A stretch of DNA of 64,000 bases from Paramarasmius palmivorus. Taxonomy: Eukaryota > Basidiomycota > Agaricomycetes > Agaricales > Marasmiaceae. The stretch covers positions 186,001 to 250,000 of the forward strand of contig JAYKXP010000015.1 of assembly GCA_037176845.1 (NCBI GenBank), given 5' to 3'. Made by a program: the position numbers and the translations under genes. This document shows positions 28,474-40,065 of this stretch, piece after piece (within the stretch, counting starts at the first letter, position 1; each line of letters begins with the position of its first letter). Below the pieces are notes generated by a model that was not told where the DNA came from, did no database searches, and was given only the letters and a program-made list of their open reading frames with translations.

Positions 28474-29027
28474 CGAGATGCTAGTCTATATAGCCACCTG
28501 AGATACAAGGGCAGCATTCAATCTGAGAGAAGACCAACGGAGTTTTCATCCTGTTTGCAAGTCAAGTACGTCGCGTTGTGTATGTCCTTCGGAGTTGCAT
28601 AGGGCGCATGACTGGGCGTCTCAAAGTCAAGCATACAATTGCAGGATGTGGATAAAGCAGTTGAGCCGCGCTTGAGCATGGTACCTAACAAGATTTCGAG
28701 TTGAAGTAGACTGGTAATAGAAAGGTCAACTTATCCTCACCTCCTCAGCCCATGGCCCATGGCCCATATGCCAAATACCTCGCCACCAAGGTCATCCAAA
28801 ACTCTCCAGAAAAAGATTTAAGGCCATCTGTTACTATGAATAGGACAGGACAAGCTTCGAACTATGCTCGAGTAGCGGAAAAGATTAGGAAAAGATTCAA
28901 AAAGCAAGCCATTGCCAAGTCCAGCGCTCGATTTTCCGGTCGACGTCACGAGACTTGACCTCACTCAAGTTGAACCGCGACTACCACCACGGCACCATCG
29001 CACACGACTGCCGCGTTCCTCTAATGC
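28474..29027. other. Intergenic region, may contain the true first exon of the kinase
   Basis: A 68-codon frame at 28752-28958 (MAHGPYAKYLATKVIQ then IRKRFKKQAIAKSS) ends shortly before the kinase frame. It could be a 5' exon of that gene. Another frame over 28930-29060 (VTRLDLTQVEPRLPP) is also protein-like. I could not find a unique splice solution. Confidence 0.35.
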
Positions 29028-32000
29028 ATGTCTCTACCATGGTACCAACGCAAATGTCGCCTAAAAGGTCTTCTCAATCTCAACGAAGAGTCGGGACTTG
29101 AATCAGATGCCGAAGATTCAGAGGAAAAGGAGGGTCTGGCGATCGACCGTCTTCTTCACGGACAGACTGTCATTGGTCCTACGTCGCGTACCAAAGAGCT
29201 GGAATCTCTGCGGTTTGGCGACAAAGATCTTCATGTGTTGGGTACTTTGGAAAGAGGGCAATTTGGGGTGGTATGTGACCATCTAATTCTAACTGAAGTT
29301 CATCGGCTGAAACTCGCCTAGATCGACGTTGTACGATACAAGCACGCTGCTTCTGGTGCAAACCAGGTTTTATTTATACGGAAAACGACGAGCAAGGTTT
29401 TTGCTCTCCGCACAAGGCAACAGAACTCCCCGAATAATGAGCGATCATTACTCTTGCTTGCTCTCAAATCGCAAACGCCCTGGGTACCGAAGCTGCTATG
29501 CGCCTTTCATACTGATGCGCAGTTATCTTTGGTGATGGAGTATGCTCAAGGCGGGAGTTTATGGGAGGTTTTATGCTCGAGTCCGCAAAGCAGTGCACTC
29601 GATGCCTTGTGTCTTTCGGAAGATGATCTCAAATGGTGGTTACCACAAGTGATATCAGCCCTTTCCTGGTGCCACTCTCAAGGTTTCGCACACAGGGATG
29701 TGAAGCCCCACAATTTCGTGCTCACCGCTCCTGAGGCGCGGATTCAGCTCATCGATTTCGGCTCGGCATCTCAACTGAAGGGGAGAGAGGATTGTTCAGT
29801 ACCCGTTGGTACTTGCGACTATGTATCCCCAGAGATCTTGAAGGCTCATGAGGCTGCATTGGTCAGGCTGGAACTGGAGGAGGATTCTGATGACACAGGT
29901 CAATTCAACCAGGGTAAAGGGTCTCGGAAGTTTTCGACGCCGTTAATTCGCACAGAAGACGAGGTGTACGGTCTAGAAACGGATTGGTGGAGTGTAGGGG
30001 CCATGGCATATGAGCTTGTCTATGGCGTGGCTCCGTTTTTCGCGGAGGATATTAAAAGTACTTACGTGAGGATAATGGATTTCAAGGTATATTCTATCAC
30101 AACGCCCTCAACTCCTTGGTCAACTCAATGATTGCAAATCTGTAGAATAGCCTCCGGTTTGATCAACGGATGAACGACCAGATTTCGCTCGAGCTTCGAG
30201 ACCTACTGAAAAGGTAGAGTGCATTCAAATGATACCTTCGGTGAAGCTAATCCACTTTCGAAGGCTTCTTAATGACGCAGAATTCAGAATCGGCCGTTCT
30301 TCTGGTATCGACGAATTCAAGCAACATCCTTGGTTCAAAGGCGTGAATTGGGAGACACTTCATCTTAGTAAGTAGTTCGTAGTATCTCCTCTTCCCTTTT
30401 TCCAATCTAGTGAAACACAGAACAACCTCCCGAGGGCCTGCATCTACCACAATTTGTCTATGCAGATCAGAATCAGAGCCCTAACCCAAACAACACGCAA
30501 ACCACCTCTGAACATTCTCAGGGCTTTCAATTCTCGGCCTTCTTTCAATCATCTTCGGTGGAAATCCCATCACAGAACTTGGAAGGCGAGAACTCGGACG
30601 TCGGCCCCTCGACTCCGGGGCTATCAATCCTACATTCTCGGTCTTCATCATCGAGCACGACCGGTTCCAATCCATGGATCGGTTGGACATGGGGACCAAA
30701 GATAGATGCATTCGGTGGCGAATCAGAACTCCATGTGTCTGAACAAATCGCCGAGGATGTTGGCGCTACACCTCGTCCACGCAGATTCCTGGAAACACCT
30801 TCTCTAGTGACACCCCGCCCTCAATCTTCTCAAACGCTGAGTGTACCTGTATCGATATCTCGGAGTGCGTTTAGCACGCCAATCCAAGGACAAGGTATAT
30901 CACGACCTGGTATGACACCTTACCGAACCGTCGTCACTCCGTTCCGAACGCCATACCAGACGCAAACGCTACCAGCTGGTCTGAGCACACCCCATGGCAA
31001 CTTTTATACGCCAAACCCAAGAGCAGCGGGCATGTTCTACACCCCCAACCCTAGAGCTGCTGGTGCAGGTCTGTACTATACACCCAAACCCGGACTGGGG
31101 AGTACACCACGCCCGACTTCGATTAGACGTCGACCGTTGAGCGATCGACAGGCAATGGCTGCGTTAGTTGATTGTGTTGGGATGAGTGCGAGGAAGAGGG
31201 TTATGGAGAGCGGGAGACGGTGTCGGATACTGGGTCCGACTTTGCTCGAGGCTGTGAAAGGCAGTATGAAAGAGAATAAGGATAGGAAGGACGGCAGCGG
31301 ATTTGATCTGAGGAGGTTCGCGAGTGGTGTCGATTTTGAGACTTCCGGAGAAAATCGCCCACGAGCGCCTGGAACGGCAACAACGGGTACTGGGACCGGA
31401 AAATCACGCAAAGAGTTGAGGTTCGCAGATGTCAGCGAGACTGATAGGTCACAGTCACGGTCACGGTCGAGATCTCGTTCGCATTCTGGGGAAGGAGATA
31501 TAGAACTTGGGAGAGATCGGTCGAGGTCTGATTACTACGACTATCCCTCGTTGGCTTTGCCCGAACAGGAGCAGGAGCGGATTTTCAAGAAGAGGCAAGG
31601 ACTGAGGCTTGATCTGCCTTTGCCTACACCAGGGAGGAGGGGCATGGCGATTGGTGATGAAGACAGCATTGGAGAGGATACAGAATTCTTTCAGAGTGAC
31701 CGCTCATCCAACCGGTCTCGTTCACGATCGCAAAGAGCACCACCGGAAACCGATTCTGACCTCGAGTCAACGACGACTACAACTGGCTCTTCTGCACCTC
31801 CCAGCCCTAGTCCATCGCCGAGACCAGGGTCCGCTGCCTCAGGTATGCTCAGTCGGCTGAGTGGTGGGCGAAGTCAAACGCCGACGTTGACAATGACGTT
31901 TTTTGGGGGGACTGGAAGTGGGAGGTTCAGGGGAAACATAGCGAGTGCTCTCAAAGAAGATTCTGTATCTGTTGCATCGAGATCCAGAGCCAATTCTTTT

Positions 32001-32279
32001 CTGCTACCTCCAAGTCCAGTGGAGCCACTCATGTCGTCCACAAGCACCGACGCCTCGAGTCATTCACAGTCGAAAATTTCCTCCAACTTCACTTCTTCGA
32101 CCAATGGCTCCATTGTAACACACGGTGCTTCCACGTCTACGATAGCGTCTGTGTTGGACGCTCCGTTGGATGAGATGGGAATAAAGTATGATCAGATGAT
32201 GCGGGATATTGAAAAGCTGGAGGAAAGGCTACGTAGATATAAGGCTGGGGGTGCACGAGCGTTGTCTGGGACGTGTTAG
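29028..32279 (+). CDS. AGC-like serine/threonine protein kinase (DMPK/ROCK-type), with Lys-to-Arg at the ATP-binding lysine
   Basis: Kinase domain followed by a long disordered tail. Readable motifs are the Gly-rich loop LGTLERGQFGVV, VMEYAQGGSLWEVL, HRDVKPHNFVL, IDFGSASQL, GTCDYVSPEIL and DWWSVGAMAYELVYGVAPF. KQHPWFKGVNWETL ends the domain in the AGC style. In the VAxK position the sequence is VFALR (Arg codon at 29409-29411), so the usual ATP-contacting Lys is replaced. The tail of about 600 residues is Ser/Arg/Thr-Pro-rich with repeated TPNPRAAG-type units (about 31008-31065) and an SR-dipeptide run near 31455. It closes with a coiled coil (MMRDIEKLEERLRRY) and a TAG at 32277-32279. Introns near 29272-29322, 30087-30145 and 30214-30262. 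The start is uncertain: 29028 is the first Met in the kinase frame. Cellular role unknown. Confidence 0.78.
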
Positions 32280-32369
32280 ATTTAAATAATAGAGATCAGC
32301 AATAGTGTATTCATCATCGATGTAGCTTTGTATTGTAGCCGTAATGCAAGCCTCTGTCTGTTCGGCTTT

Positions 32370-32962
32370 CTAACTGAGTCACTCGCTCAAACATCCCCGA
32401 ATCATGCCCCTCACCCCGTAATTGACTATGTCTCTGCGACCTCAGTGTTTCCCATCCGCGCAAACAGCTATGTACTCATGAAGGACAAAGGTGCCAAACA
32501 TTACTTCGAAGTCCCATTAGCACAGGCATTCGACATATACCGGGAAGCGAGTGAGTACCCCAACATGTTATTAGCACAAGATACTGAACTCAAGCCTTTA
32601 CCAGTCTCCTCCGTAGCTGGTACAGCGCGGACTGTCCAGGGACCATCCATGTCCGCCAGTCCTGGTAAAATACAGGTCGTCGGTATCACCACGATCCCGG
32701 GTCCATCAGGTCCCGAAAAAGTTTTTATCTTGCGTTTCCTGCAAGCTCGTAATCCCGCGTGGATGAAGGAGACATTCTTTGCCAAGTTTGACGAGAAAGC
32801 CTCTTGGCTTAACGATTGAAGCCGGCGTTCGGAGCCAAGGAGTTCTTCAAGTTCTACGAAAAGGAATACCGGGAGCTCGTCCAGCGAGAGGGAGCTAGTG
32901 GACAGCTTTTCCCGTCTTCGGAGTTGATGAAGTATCAGGTTAGAACGCGTCCATTCAAATAG
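32370..32962 (+). pseudogene. Truncated, frameshifted partial copy of the lysine 2,3-aminomutase-like gene
   Basis: This copy matches the gene at 41104-43099 in the opposite orientation. It begins with the parent's N-terminal region (HAPHPVIDYVSATSVFP against HAPHLPVLDYVAAASVFP). An 11-base deletion near 32404 puts the parent's frame off. After NSYV it jumps straight to the C-terminal region (KGAKHYFEVPLAQAFDIYRE). Over the next ~70 residues the protein is identical to the parent, from PVSSVAGTARTVQG to KASWLND. A one-base deletion then creates a stop at about 32817. The rest (LKPAFGAKEFF ... VRTRPFK) continues in another frame to a TAG at 32960-32962. The whole radical SAM core with its cysteines is missing, so it cannot encode an active enzyme. 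Similarity also runs a little past the stop codon, pointing to a genomic duplication. Confidence 0.85.
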
Positions 32963-34439
32963 TCGCTGTGTTCCGAAGATATGAAGTGGTACTTGTAGCA
33001 CAACTTGTCATGATCCTTGTGTATCGTATCGAACAGGGGTCAACAGAGATGCTGGTGTACTACTCTCACAGCGGGTCCGAAAGCGTTTATGAGCATCTCC
33101 TGAGATATGGCAAGTCGCACATCCCGGCATCACCATCCCAGATCTTTAGCGCAGCAAGTCTTTGTTGATTGAAAAGTCACTCCCTTGACGTTCAACATCA
33201 TACATCAAATTCGGCATGTCAAAGGACTCATAAAAGTCGACCATGTACAGGCCGGCGGCGTCGTGTCCTTTGGTGCCTACTATGAGGAACCCCGTAGTGT
33301 TTCTGCTGCTGATGCTCGAGCTCCATATCGAACTTCGGTCGGAACTTGTTTTATTGCTCCATGATCCTTTGGGAGCGCTAACTCGTTTATTACAGCGTTT
33401 GCACAAGCCAATACAGTAGTTGAGGTTAACTAATGACAGGTCTGCAAGCGTCATTGGTGCTGGTGCTAATGCCTAATGGCTAAGAGACCACTATTGGGCA
33501 GGAGGTATACCTCAGTCAGATCGTTTGGGGTATCCGAACCGAGGATTCAGTTAAAGATTACCTTTACGCTCCGTGGTACGTAGTCGTTGCCTCGGCCCGC
33601 CCTTTTAAATTCCCTTTAGCCACCCAGACGGTCTCGTCCGGAGGTTATCGCAAGGAATACGAGCCATACACCGCTCTATGGTCCGACCGAACACTCCACT
33701 GGGAGGAGACCCGTAGAAAGGTGAAGGTCGATGTCATAGACAATAACATATACTGGATTCGAGCCCATGTATACCATCACAGACGCAGTGGCCCGACCGA
33801 ATAGTAACCACGGTATAGTGATTGGTCCAGGGACGTCTAGAATGGGCGCACTGGTGGTCGGCGTAGTCGTTGTAATGTATCAACTCTGGATTTGATACGA
33901 ATAGCAAGAACAACAGTTACACAACTGTGATCTGGCGCGAACGAGTGCCACTTTATACATTCCAGTCATAGATCATGACATTGTTTGTTGCAGCACAGCT
34001 AGAGTTTCTAATGACAGCACAGGTTTCGCAAGTAAAACAGGAGAGAAGATTTTGCGTGGGTGTAAATCCTAGTTTCAGGGTATCCGAGAGCGCGCGTATT
34101 CCGTTGCAACCGGAGTCAAAACGGATTCACATGCAGACGAGGCTAGATTTGGGGAGCAAAAATAAGTCCGGCGGTGTGGAGTAGCGATTTTCGAGAAAGA
34201 AACTTGAACGCATAAGCCCCTCAAGGCCTGTTGATTTGCTTTTGCTTTTAGATTCTGACCGTGCACCGCAAGAAGAAAGAGTCCAGAGTCAGAACCAAAG
34301 TGGAGAGAAGAAAGAAAGAAAGAAAGGCGGATTTTAGAAACGGTGAATTTTGCATGATTGGAATGATGACTAATACCCACGTGGGTGTACATAGAGCCGT
34401 TCTACAAAAAGTTGAAATCATTCTTATACCGTCAACTCC
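32963..34439. other. Gene-poor stretch with unassigned open frames
   Basis: About 1.5 kb. A minus-strand frame at 33146-33454 (TTGFLIVGTKGHDAAGLYMV) and an ATG-less plus-strand frame of about 107 codons (33484-33804) look somewhat protein-like but match nothing I know. A short GAAA repeat lies at 34310-34326. The end of the stretch should contain the promoter of the next gene. Confidence 0.5.
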
Positions 34440-35936
34440 ATGTCTTCAACTACAACCAACCACTCTGATACTTCTTCTCCTGTAAATCGTATGTCTGAAT
34501 ACCCATTCTCTCTTTCATTCTTACTGAATTTTGTTATATTTCAGAAATGGATCTTCGACATATGACTTCAGCTGGCGCTCTTCATGCCAACAGTGCCAGC
34601 ACAAGACGGGTTTCTCAACGAATTGGTTCTAGATCTCCCGCATCTATACCTTCTTCTCCTACCTCCGTGTACGTTTCTTTTCTCCTTTTTTGCTTTTCGA
34701 AATTTATGTAATATCCTGTTCTCTAGCCACTCGTCTTCCTCCGCCATCTTTGAGCGGGACATTGAACCCATCGTCTCTCCTTCACCTCCTCATTCACACG
34801 ACCCACACAGAATACCGAGGGCAAAGGCAACAGAAGCATTGGAACAGTCTGTGCCATCTGTATTAGACTCTGCCGCGTCTATTCTGGCCGGGCTGCAGGA
34901 TTCACAGGCAGATCAGATTGCTGTCGAAACACCAGCGCTACTAGACACCGTGGGCAGTGGAAGAAGGAGCGGTGTTGCTAGCCCGATTGGAAGCTTCAGG
35001 AGCAGAAGTCCTAGTCCTGGCGCGAGCGGTCTCGGTCCTAGCGGAGCAAAGGGCAGCTTGCTGCTCAGTATCCCGCACCCCCATTCACAATCACCGCCTC
35101 GACCGCAGCCTACGATAAGCACCAACATCAGCCCGACATCCCAACAGTTCCAGGCACCTGCAGCACTGCCCACAGAAACGCCTTCAATCGTAACCCCAAC
35201 ATCCGCCTATTTCTCTACGACGTCATCGGCTGGCGAAGAGTCCGAAAGTTCTCCAAGAACAACAACACGGGAAAAGGCGCCAGATTTCCCGGATGATGTA
35301 GACATGCGTTCGCCTATCGTCCCTTCTCCACCACCTCCGTCAGCTGTGGATCCCAGCTCATTCTCCGCTTATCTCCCAAACACCTTTTCATCTACTTCGA
35401 CCTCGCCTCTGCAATCAACACTTTCTTCTCCATCAACACCGCCTCATTCCCAAGCTTATACCTCACCTTCTCTTTCACCGCATGCATCATCACCGGCATC
35501 GTCACCACGCCAACCAGCACAGTCACTGAGCGGTACCTCGTCGCCCTCGTCAGCAAAGGTTGCGACCAAGCGTTTGTCGTTCATGTCGTATGCCGACCTG
35601 CTGAGTTCCACACCAGCATCGACACTTCCCTTGTCATCACTGACTTCGACTTCGATGGAACCGCCTCATATTCCTTCTGTCGCTGGTTACGGACATGAGA
35701 CCTCAAATGTCAATGGTAACCTTAGTGCGGCTGGTAGTTTGAAGGGCTTTTCTCTCACAAACGTCAAGGAGCCATCTCACAATCATAACCATCACATCAA
35801 GGAACGTGATTCAATGATTGACGATCTCATCGGCGGTGAATGGGAACGAGAAGGCTTGGGTAGAGGTTTAGAAGAGCGGCTCGAGGCTGTGGTAGGCAAC
35901 GCCAGCCCACGAAGTTCCGTTGTCGGAAAAGCTTGA
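34440..35936 (+). CDS. Ser/Pro-rich disordered protein with conserved C-terminal motif
   Basis: Three exons: 34440-34488, 34545 to about 34672 and about 34729-35936. The spliced N-terminus is MSSTTTNHSDTSSPVN, then MDLRHMTSAGALHANS. This replaces the hydrophobic sequence obtained by reading through the second intron. About 470 residues, mostly low-complexity Ser/Pro/Thr with many SP/TP sites, which suits regulation by phosphorylation. Two short ordered-looking pieces stand out: KRLSFMSYADLLSSTP (near 35570-35620) and the acidic/basic C-terminal motif DLIGGEWEREGLGRGLEERL just before the TGA. No known domain, signal peptide or membrane span. It is probably a fungal-specific regulatory protein. 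Function unknown. Confidence 0.72.
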
Positions 35937-36649
35937 AGCCTGTCGCTGTACGGGACCTTACCTTTGTGTTAATGTGTACTTTTTTTTTTATCTCCCCCTT
36001 TTCGACTTTCACTGACAGTGTATTACTTATCGGATTTCTACTCTTGGGTTTTATCGATATCAATACTTTTTTTTGCGTCCAAGTTTCCAAGTCACCACAT
36101 AAAAGCTTATTGTCATGATCATGTTCTCTTTCTTATGTTTCGCTATGCTTTCTTTGATCTCACTTACAATACTGCTCTTAATTCTCTCATTAGGAAACCG
36201 AGAACTATATACCGACGTTACTTATTACCTATCTCGACAAGATGATGCCTTTGCTAATGATCGCTTTCTCTTTTCTTGCGATACCCTGACATAGTGATAA
36301 TCCATTCGTTCTATTTATCAGAGTAAACAATATATGTTGATGCAACGACTAGACGAAATGACTTGGGTTGACGCATTTGCCTACACCAATGAAAGTGAGT
36401 GCCTTTGGAATCGCCGTCAAGCCTTAGCTTGCGTGGCAGCCACCGTGAGAATATTTTCCTTCTTTCTGTTGAGCTCTCACCATCGTCAGAGCATTCGAGG
36501 CATAGAAGACAGAGAACGTCATCGAAACCGAATCAATATCCGATACAGTGAGTGGGAAAACTGATAATGTACAACCTGTAGCCCTGATACATTGTCTTAG
36601 ATTGTCTAGATGCAAGAAAAGCGAAAATAATGCCGGCTCGCGAATTGTG
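35937..36649. other. Intergenic region between convergent genes
   Basis: About 700 bases. It is T-rich just after the stop of the Ser/Pro-rich gene, as expected for a 3' untranslated region. The small open frames here look like chance. Confidence 0.5.
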
Positions 36650-37594
36650 TTACGAACGGCGCCCACGAATACTCTTGCGTCTCGTGGATGGGTGAAATGT
36701 GACTTTTATCATGTCCGGCATCGAAAAGCTTGAAACGGGATAGTGAGTCATGCCAGGCCTTCGCCGAGGGTCCAAATCACTCACCTGGTTTTACTGTGCT
36801 GTGGAATTGAATTCGAATCCTTCCATAGCAAGCTACCGCCATCCTCGGAATCAATACGGCTGTTAGGCACGTCTACATTCATTGACGACGTCAGAGCTTC
36901 AAAGGCTGTAGAAACGTTGTGTGAGTGCAATCGTCATTGCAGCAGAAATAGGTTAGAACTGACAGGATGATACCTCGTCCAGGATCAGATCGTGATCTTC
37001 CAGATATCCGCATGAAGCGGTACTGCCAGAGGCATTCTCTTCCCGCACAAAAAAGCAGTAATCGATTATGCTGGGCTGTCCGGGATTGGGTGCCTCGGAG
37101 GGTTTTCGGCGTGCTGCTCTCGAACCTGAAGGCGAAGAGCTTCCGACGAGTCTGTAGCGTTTATTCGTCGCGTGCGAGGAACTGGGATGAGAGCCTCGAA
37201 GAGAGGATGTACTGCGGAGGATAATGTGCTCTGAGTCATCGGGTGTTGTCAAAGGTGACGCCTCGTCGCTGTGAAACCTCGTCATTTTTGGTCGTAGGGC
37301 GTGTTTTCTTTCCATGTCGTCGGAAAGCACTGAAGTGTACCCAAAGCCTGTAGGGACCTCTTCAGCAAGACATTCTTCGTCTTCTTGCGACATTGACGAA
37401 TGGTTTTGGGTGTAGTGTGTCAAGTCTAGGAACTCCGGGGCGCACGTCTTGGGCTGCATGCCTGGCTTCAGGTCCTGGGAAGGGGGAATAATTGAGCTGT
37501 CGGAAGAGAGGCCAACAAGATATAAAGCCGTACGAAAGATGATGTCAAGCTTTGATCGACAACATGCACCTCCGAGGGTTCGAGACAACATCAT
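36650..37594 (-). CDS. Hypothetical Ser-rich protein, function unknown
   Basis: The first long frame starts at an ATG at 37594 (MMLSRTLGGACCRSKLD) and runs to 36953. Splicing an intron at about 36901-36957 continues it with SFEALTSSMNVDVPNS and EDGGSLLWKDSNS. A second intron at about 36730-36784 leads to SFSMPDMIKVTFHPSTRR and a stop at 36650-36652. The middle is Ser-rich with a basic patch (GSRAARRKPSEAP) that could be a nuclear signal, and the C-terminus is basic (TRRKSIRGRRS). The phases fit, which supports a real gene, but I do not recognise the family. The start could lie further upstream. Confidence 0.5.
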
Positions 37595-38012
37595 ACCATG
37601 CTCCCAGTGTGGGATCAGGGGTGCAATTGTGAGAAAGGGGTTTATGTGGGCCTATGAGATCGTGCATGGAGAATAGTCGTTCTCCGGAGTCTAGGCTCTC
37701 TACAGACCCCGAATGATGGTGGCTGTCCTCCGTAGTCGGATGATCTCATTCTTCCGGACTTGACATCACCATTCGCCTTCATGTCCTACGAACAAGACAG
37801 AAAGCTGGAGGGTTTTGTATTATTATGCTACCACCTAGCACCACCAGGGCCCAAGGTTGATTGAGGTGCGCGCAATTTCATATCCGTTTCAGCCTTGGTT
37901 ACTAACAAAAGTGCATTAGTAAACTTGGGAACACCATTACTAATACACTCTGGGGCGTATATATGATCACAATCATAGTTCTGGAAGATACCATCTCCAA
38001 AGACAGACCACA
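37595..38012. other. Divergent promoter region
   Basis: About 420 bases between the unknown minus-strand gene and the dehydrogenase gene. No other gene seen. Confidence 0.5.
37958..37964 (+). promoter_or_regulatory. Candidate TATA box of the dehydrogenase gene
   Basis: TATATAT about 50 bases before the ATG at 38013. The distance is short but possible for a fungal core promoter. Confidence 0.35.
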
Positions 38013-39270
38013 ATGTCAACACACAAAGCCGTCGCCTCTATCTCCAAAGGTCACTTTGATACGATTGATCTTCCTACACCCACCAGTCTCAAGGACGACG
38101 ATGTCCTGTTCAAAGTCGAATACGCGTCAATGATTGCTTTCGACACATATACGAACGACTTGGCCTATTTTGTCAACGAGTATCCGGTCGTATTCGGCTT
38201 CAATGGCGCTGGTACTGTAGTCAAAGTCGGGAAAGCAGTATCGGATCTGAAAGAAGGCGATAGGGTATGTATTCTACCCTCGAGAAGACTTTTCTTCGAC
38301 TAACCTTCTGTTCATGTCTAGATAACGGCCTTTACCTTCCAAGGGAACTCCGCAAAGTCTATGCAAGAATACTCGCTCGTCTCAAGAGCTACTGCTTCAA
38401 AAGTAACACCAATTTACACCTCATTGGATACTCAAGCTTATTTCCTATCAGATTCCAGCTTCCTTACCTCTTGCTTCGGCCGCCACGATCCCAGACAATT
38501 TTATCACCGCCTTCAATACCCTCTTCTCCCACATATACCTGAACCTGCCCGTACCACAGTCATTCCCGGCAACTGAAGCACCTCCTCTCGCAAGCGCACC
38601 TATCCTCATTTATGGTGCAGGGTCGACCACAGGCCAATACGCGATCCAACTTCTCAAGAGTGCGGGTTATCAGAACATTATCGCAACTGCGTCGAGTAGG
38701 CATCATGCCTTTCTACAGGAGCTCGGAGCCAAATTCGTCTTCGACTATTCTAGCCCATCCGTAGTCGATGATATTGCAAAAGTGTCTGGGGGCAAAGTTC
38801 AATATGTGGTTGATTGTATAACCGCCGAAGGCACCCTCTCGTTGATCGGTAAAGTCGTTAGCCCTCAGGGCACCGTTGCGATCCTGTTACCGATTAAGAA
38901 AGGTAACAAGGTACGAGGTGGTGAAGGAGAGGAAGAGATGGCGATGGCGCTTCCCGAGGACAACGAATTCCTACCTAAGGGCACTAAGGTAGTCGGTGTA
39001 AGGACCTTTTTGTACCTCGAAGTGAGTGTCCTGAGCATTTTCCGATACCGTTGGGCTGACAGGACTTTATAGAACGAATTTCTACGTGACAATCTCATGC
39101 CAAAAATACTCCCTCAACTGCTGGAAGCGAACATTATTCAACCCAACAAGGTCCGATTACTGGATGAAAGCGCAGGATCTTTTAAGGAACGCGTTGGTGC
39201 TGGATTAGAACTATTGCGGAATAACAAAGTCAGTGGAGAGAAGGTCGTCGTTAAAGTACAACCCGCATGA
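38013..39270 (+). CDS. Medium-chain dehydrogenase/reductase (zinc-type alcohol dehydrogenase / enoyl reductase-like)
   Basis: GroES-like N-terminal domain (MSTHKAVASISKGHFDTIDL, then EYPVVFGFNGAGTVVKVGKA and LKEGDR). A Rossmann domain follows with ILIYGAGSTTGQYAIQLLKS and TASSRHHAFLQELGAKFVFD. It then reads VQYVVDCITAEGTL. Introns at about 38265-38321, 38403-38451 and 39022-39071. The last exon ends with EKVVVKVQPA and a TGA at 39268-39270. I see none of the cysteine clusters that bind structural zinc and no Cys/His catalytic zinc set. This places it with the zinc-independent NADPH quinone oxidoreductase / trans-enoyl reductase-like branch common in fungi. About 350 residues, normal for the family. 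The substrate is not predictable. Confidence 0.85.
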
Positions 39271-40065
39271 ATGACTACACGATGTAAACGTATTGTTTTA
39301 ACATTTTCGAACTCGTCTTTTTCCGAATTTCAGACTGGCCGCCGGGGTCGGCATCGGCATCGGCACCGGGCTTTCATACCCGCAAATTAAAACACTCCTG
39401 AGGCTGAGTCCTGGTACCTTGTTCATGATGCTCCCAGATCTTTTCTTTTACTCCACGATTCGTTGCCTGGATTTCTCAAGGAATGACCATCGTGAAAAGC
39501 GACAATTCGATGGGCGGGAAAAGGACGTGGTCTTTGTGGAAGGTATCGAAAATCATTGGAGGTGTGTTATCCTGTTTTATGGTGACATTTATGCTGCTTA
39601 GAGGTATGTTCGCTGCTAGAACCAGTGGCCTGATCCTTGTAACATCTGCCTGAATCTCCCTCGTCGGACAATTTTGCCGCAGATACAGGGATAATCAACC
39701 AATCGGCAACGTTCGTGTCATACCTGCCAGTCCAGACCGACGTCTCTGTCGACTTCAATTTTTGACGGACTTAACGGTGCCTTCATTCCAGCCTTCATAC
39801 CTGGGCCTGGATGTCAACAATTCTATTCTACACTCATCTCGCGTCTGGTCTCTCCCTGAACTCAGCATGGACATTCTCCTGGATTACAGAAAATGACCCG
39901 AACAACACGGTTAGTATGCCCTGGAGTACCTTGTTCTATTTTCATTACTCAAAAAATCGAGTAGCTGTGCATGTCCCTATGGCCTATAAAAACTGACAAG
40001 GATCGTTCTCTTCCTTCAGCACCTCTCAGGTTCTACAAGCGACACAAGCAGCGACATCTCACATC
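39271..40065. other. Intergenic region upstream of the small secreted protein
   Basis: About 800 bases with only short chance frames. It includes a GGCATC tandem near 39350 and a TATA box close to its right end. Confidence 0.5.
39985..39990 (+). promoter_or_regulatory. Candidate TATA box of the small secreted protein gene
   Basis: TATAAA in a CCTATAAAAAC context, 76-81 bases before the ATG at 40066. This is a good distance for a strongly expressed fungal gene. Confidence 0.5.

Noticed and set aside
34584..34728. Hydrophobic N-terminus (LYLLLLPPCTFLFSFFAF) suggesting a membrane protein
   Set aside because: It arises by reading through an intron. The spliced model gives a normal polar N-terminus and a better start at 34440.
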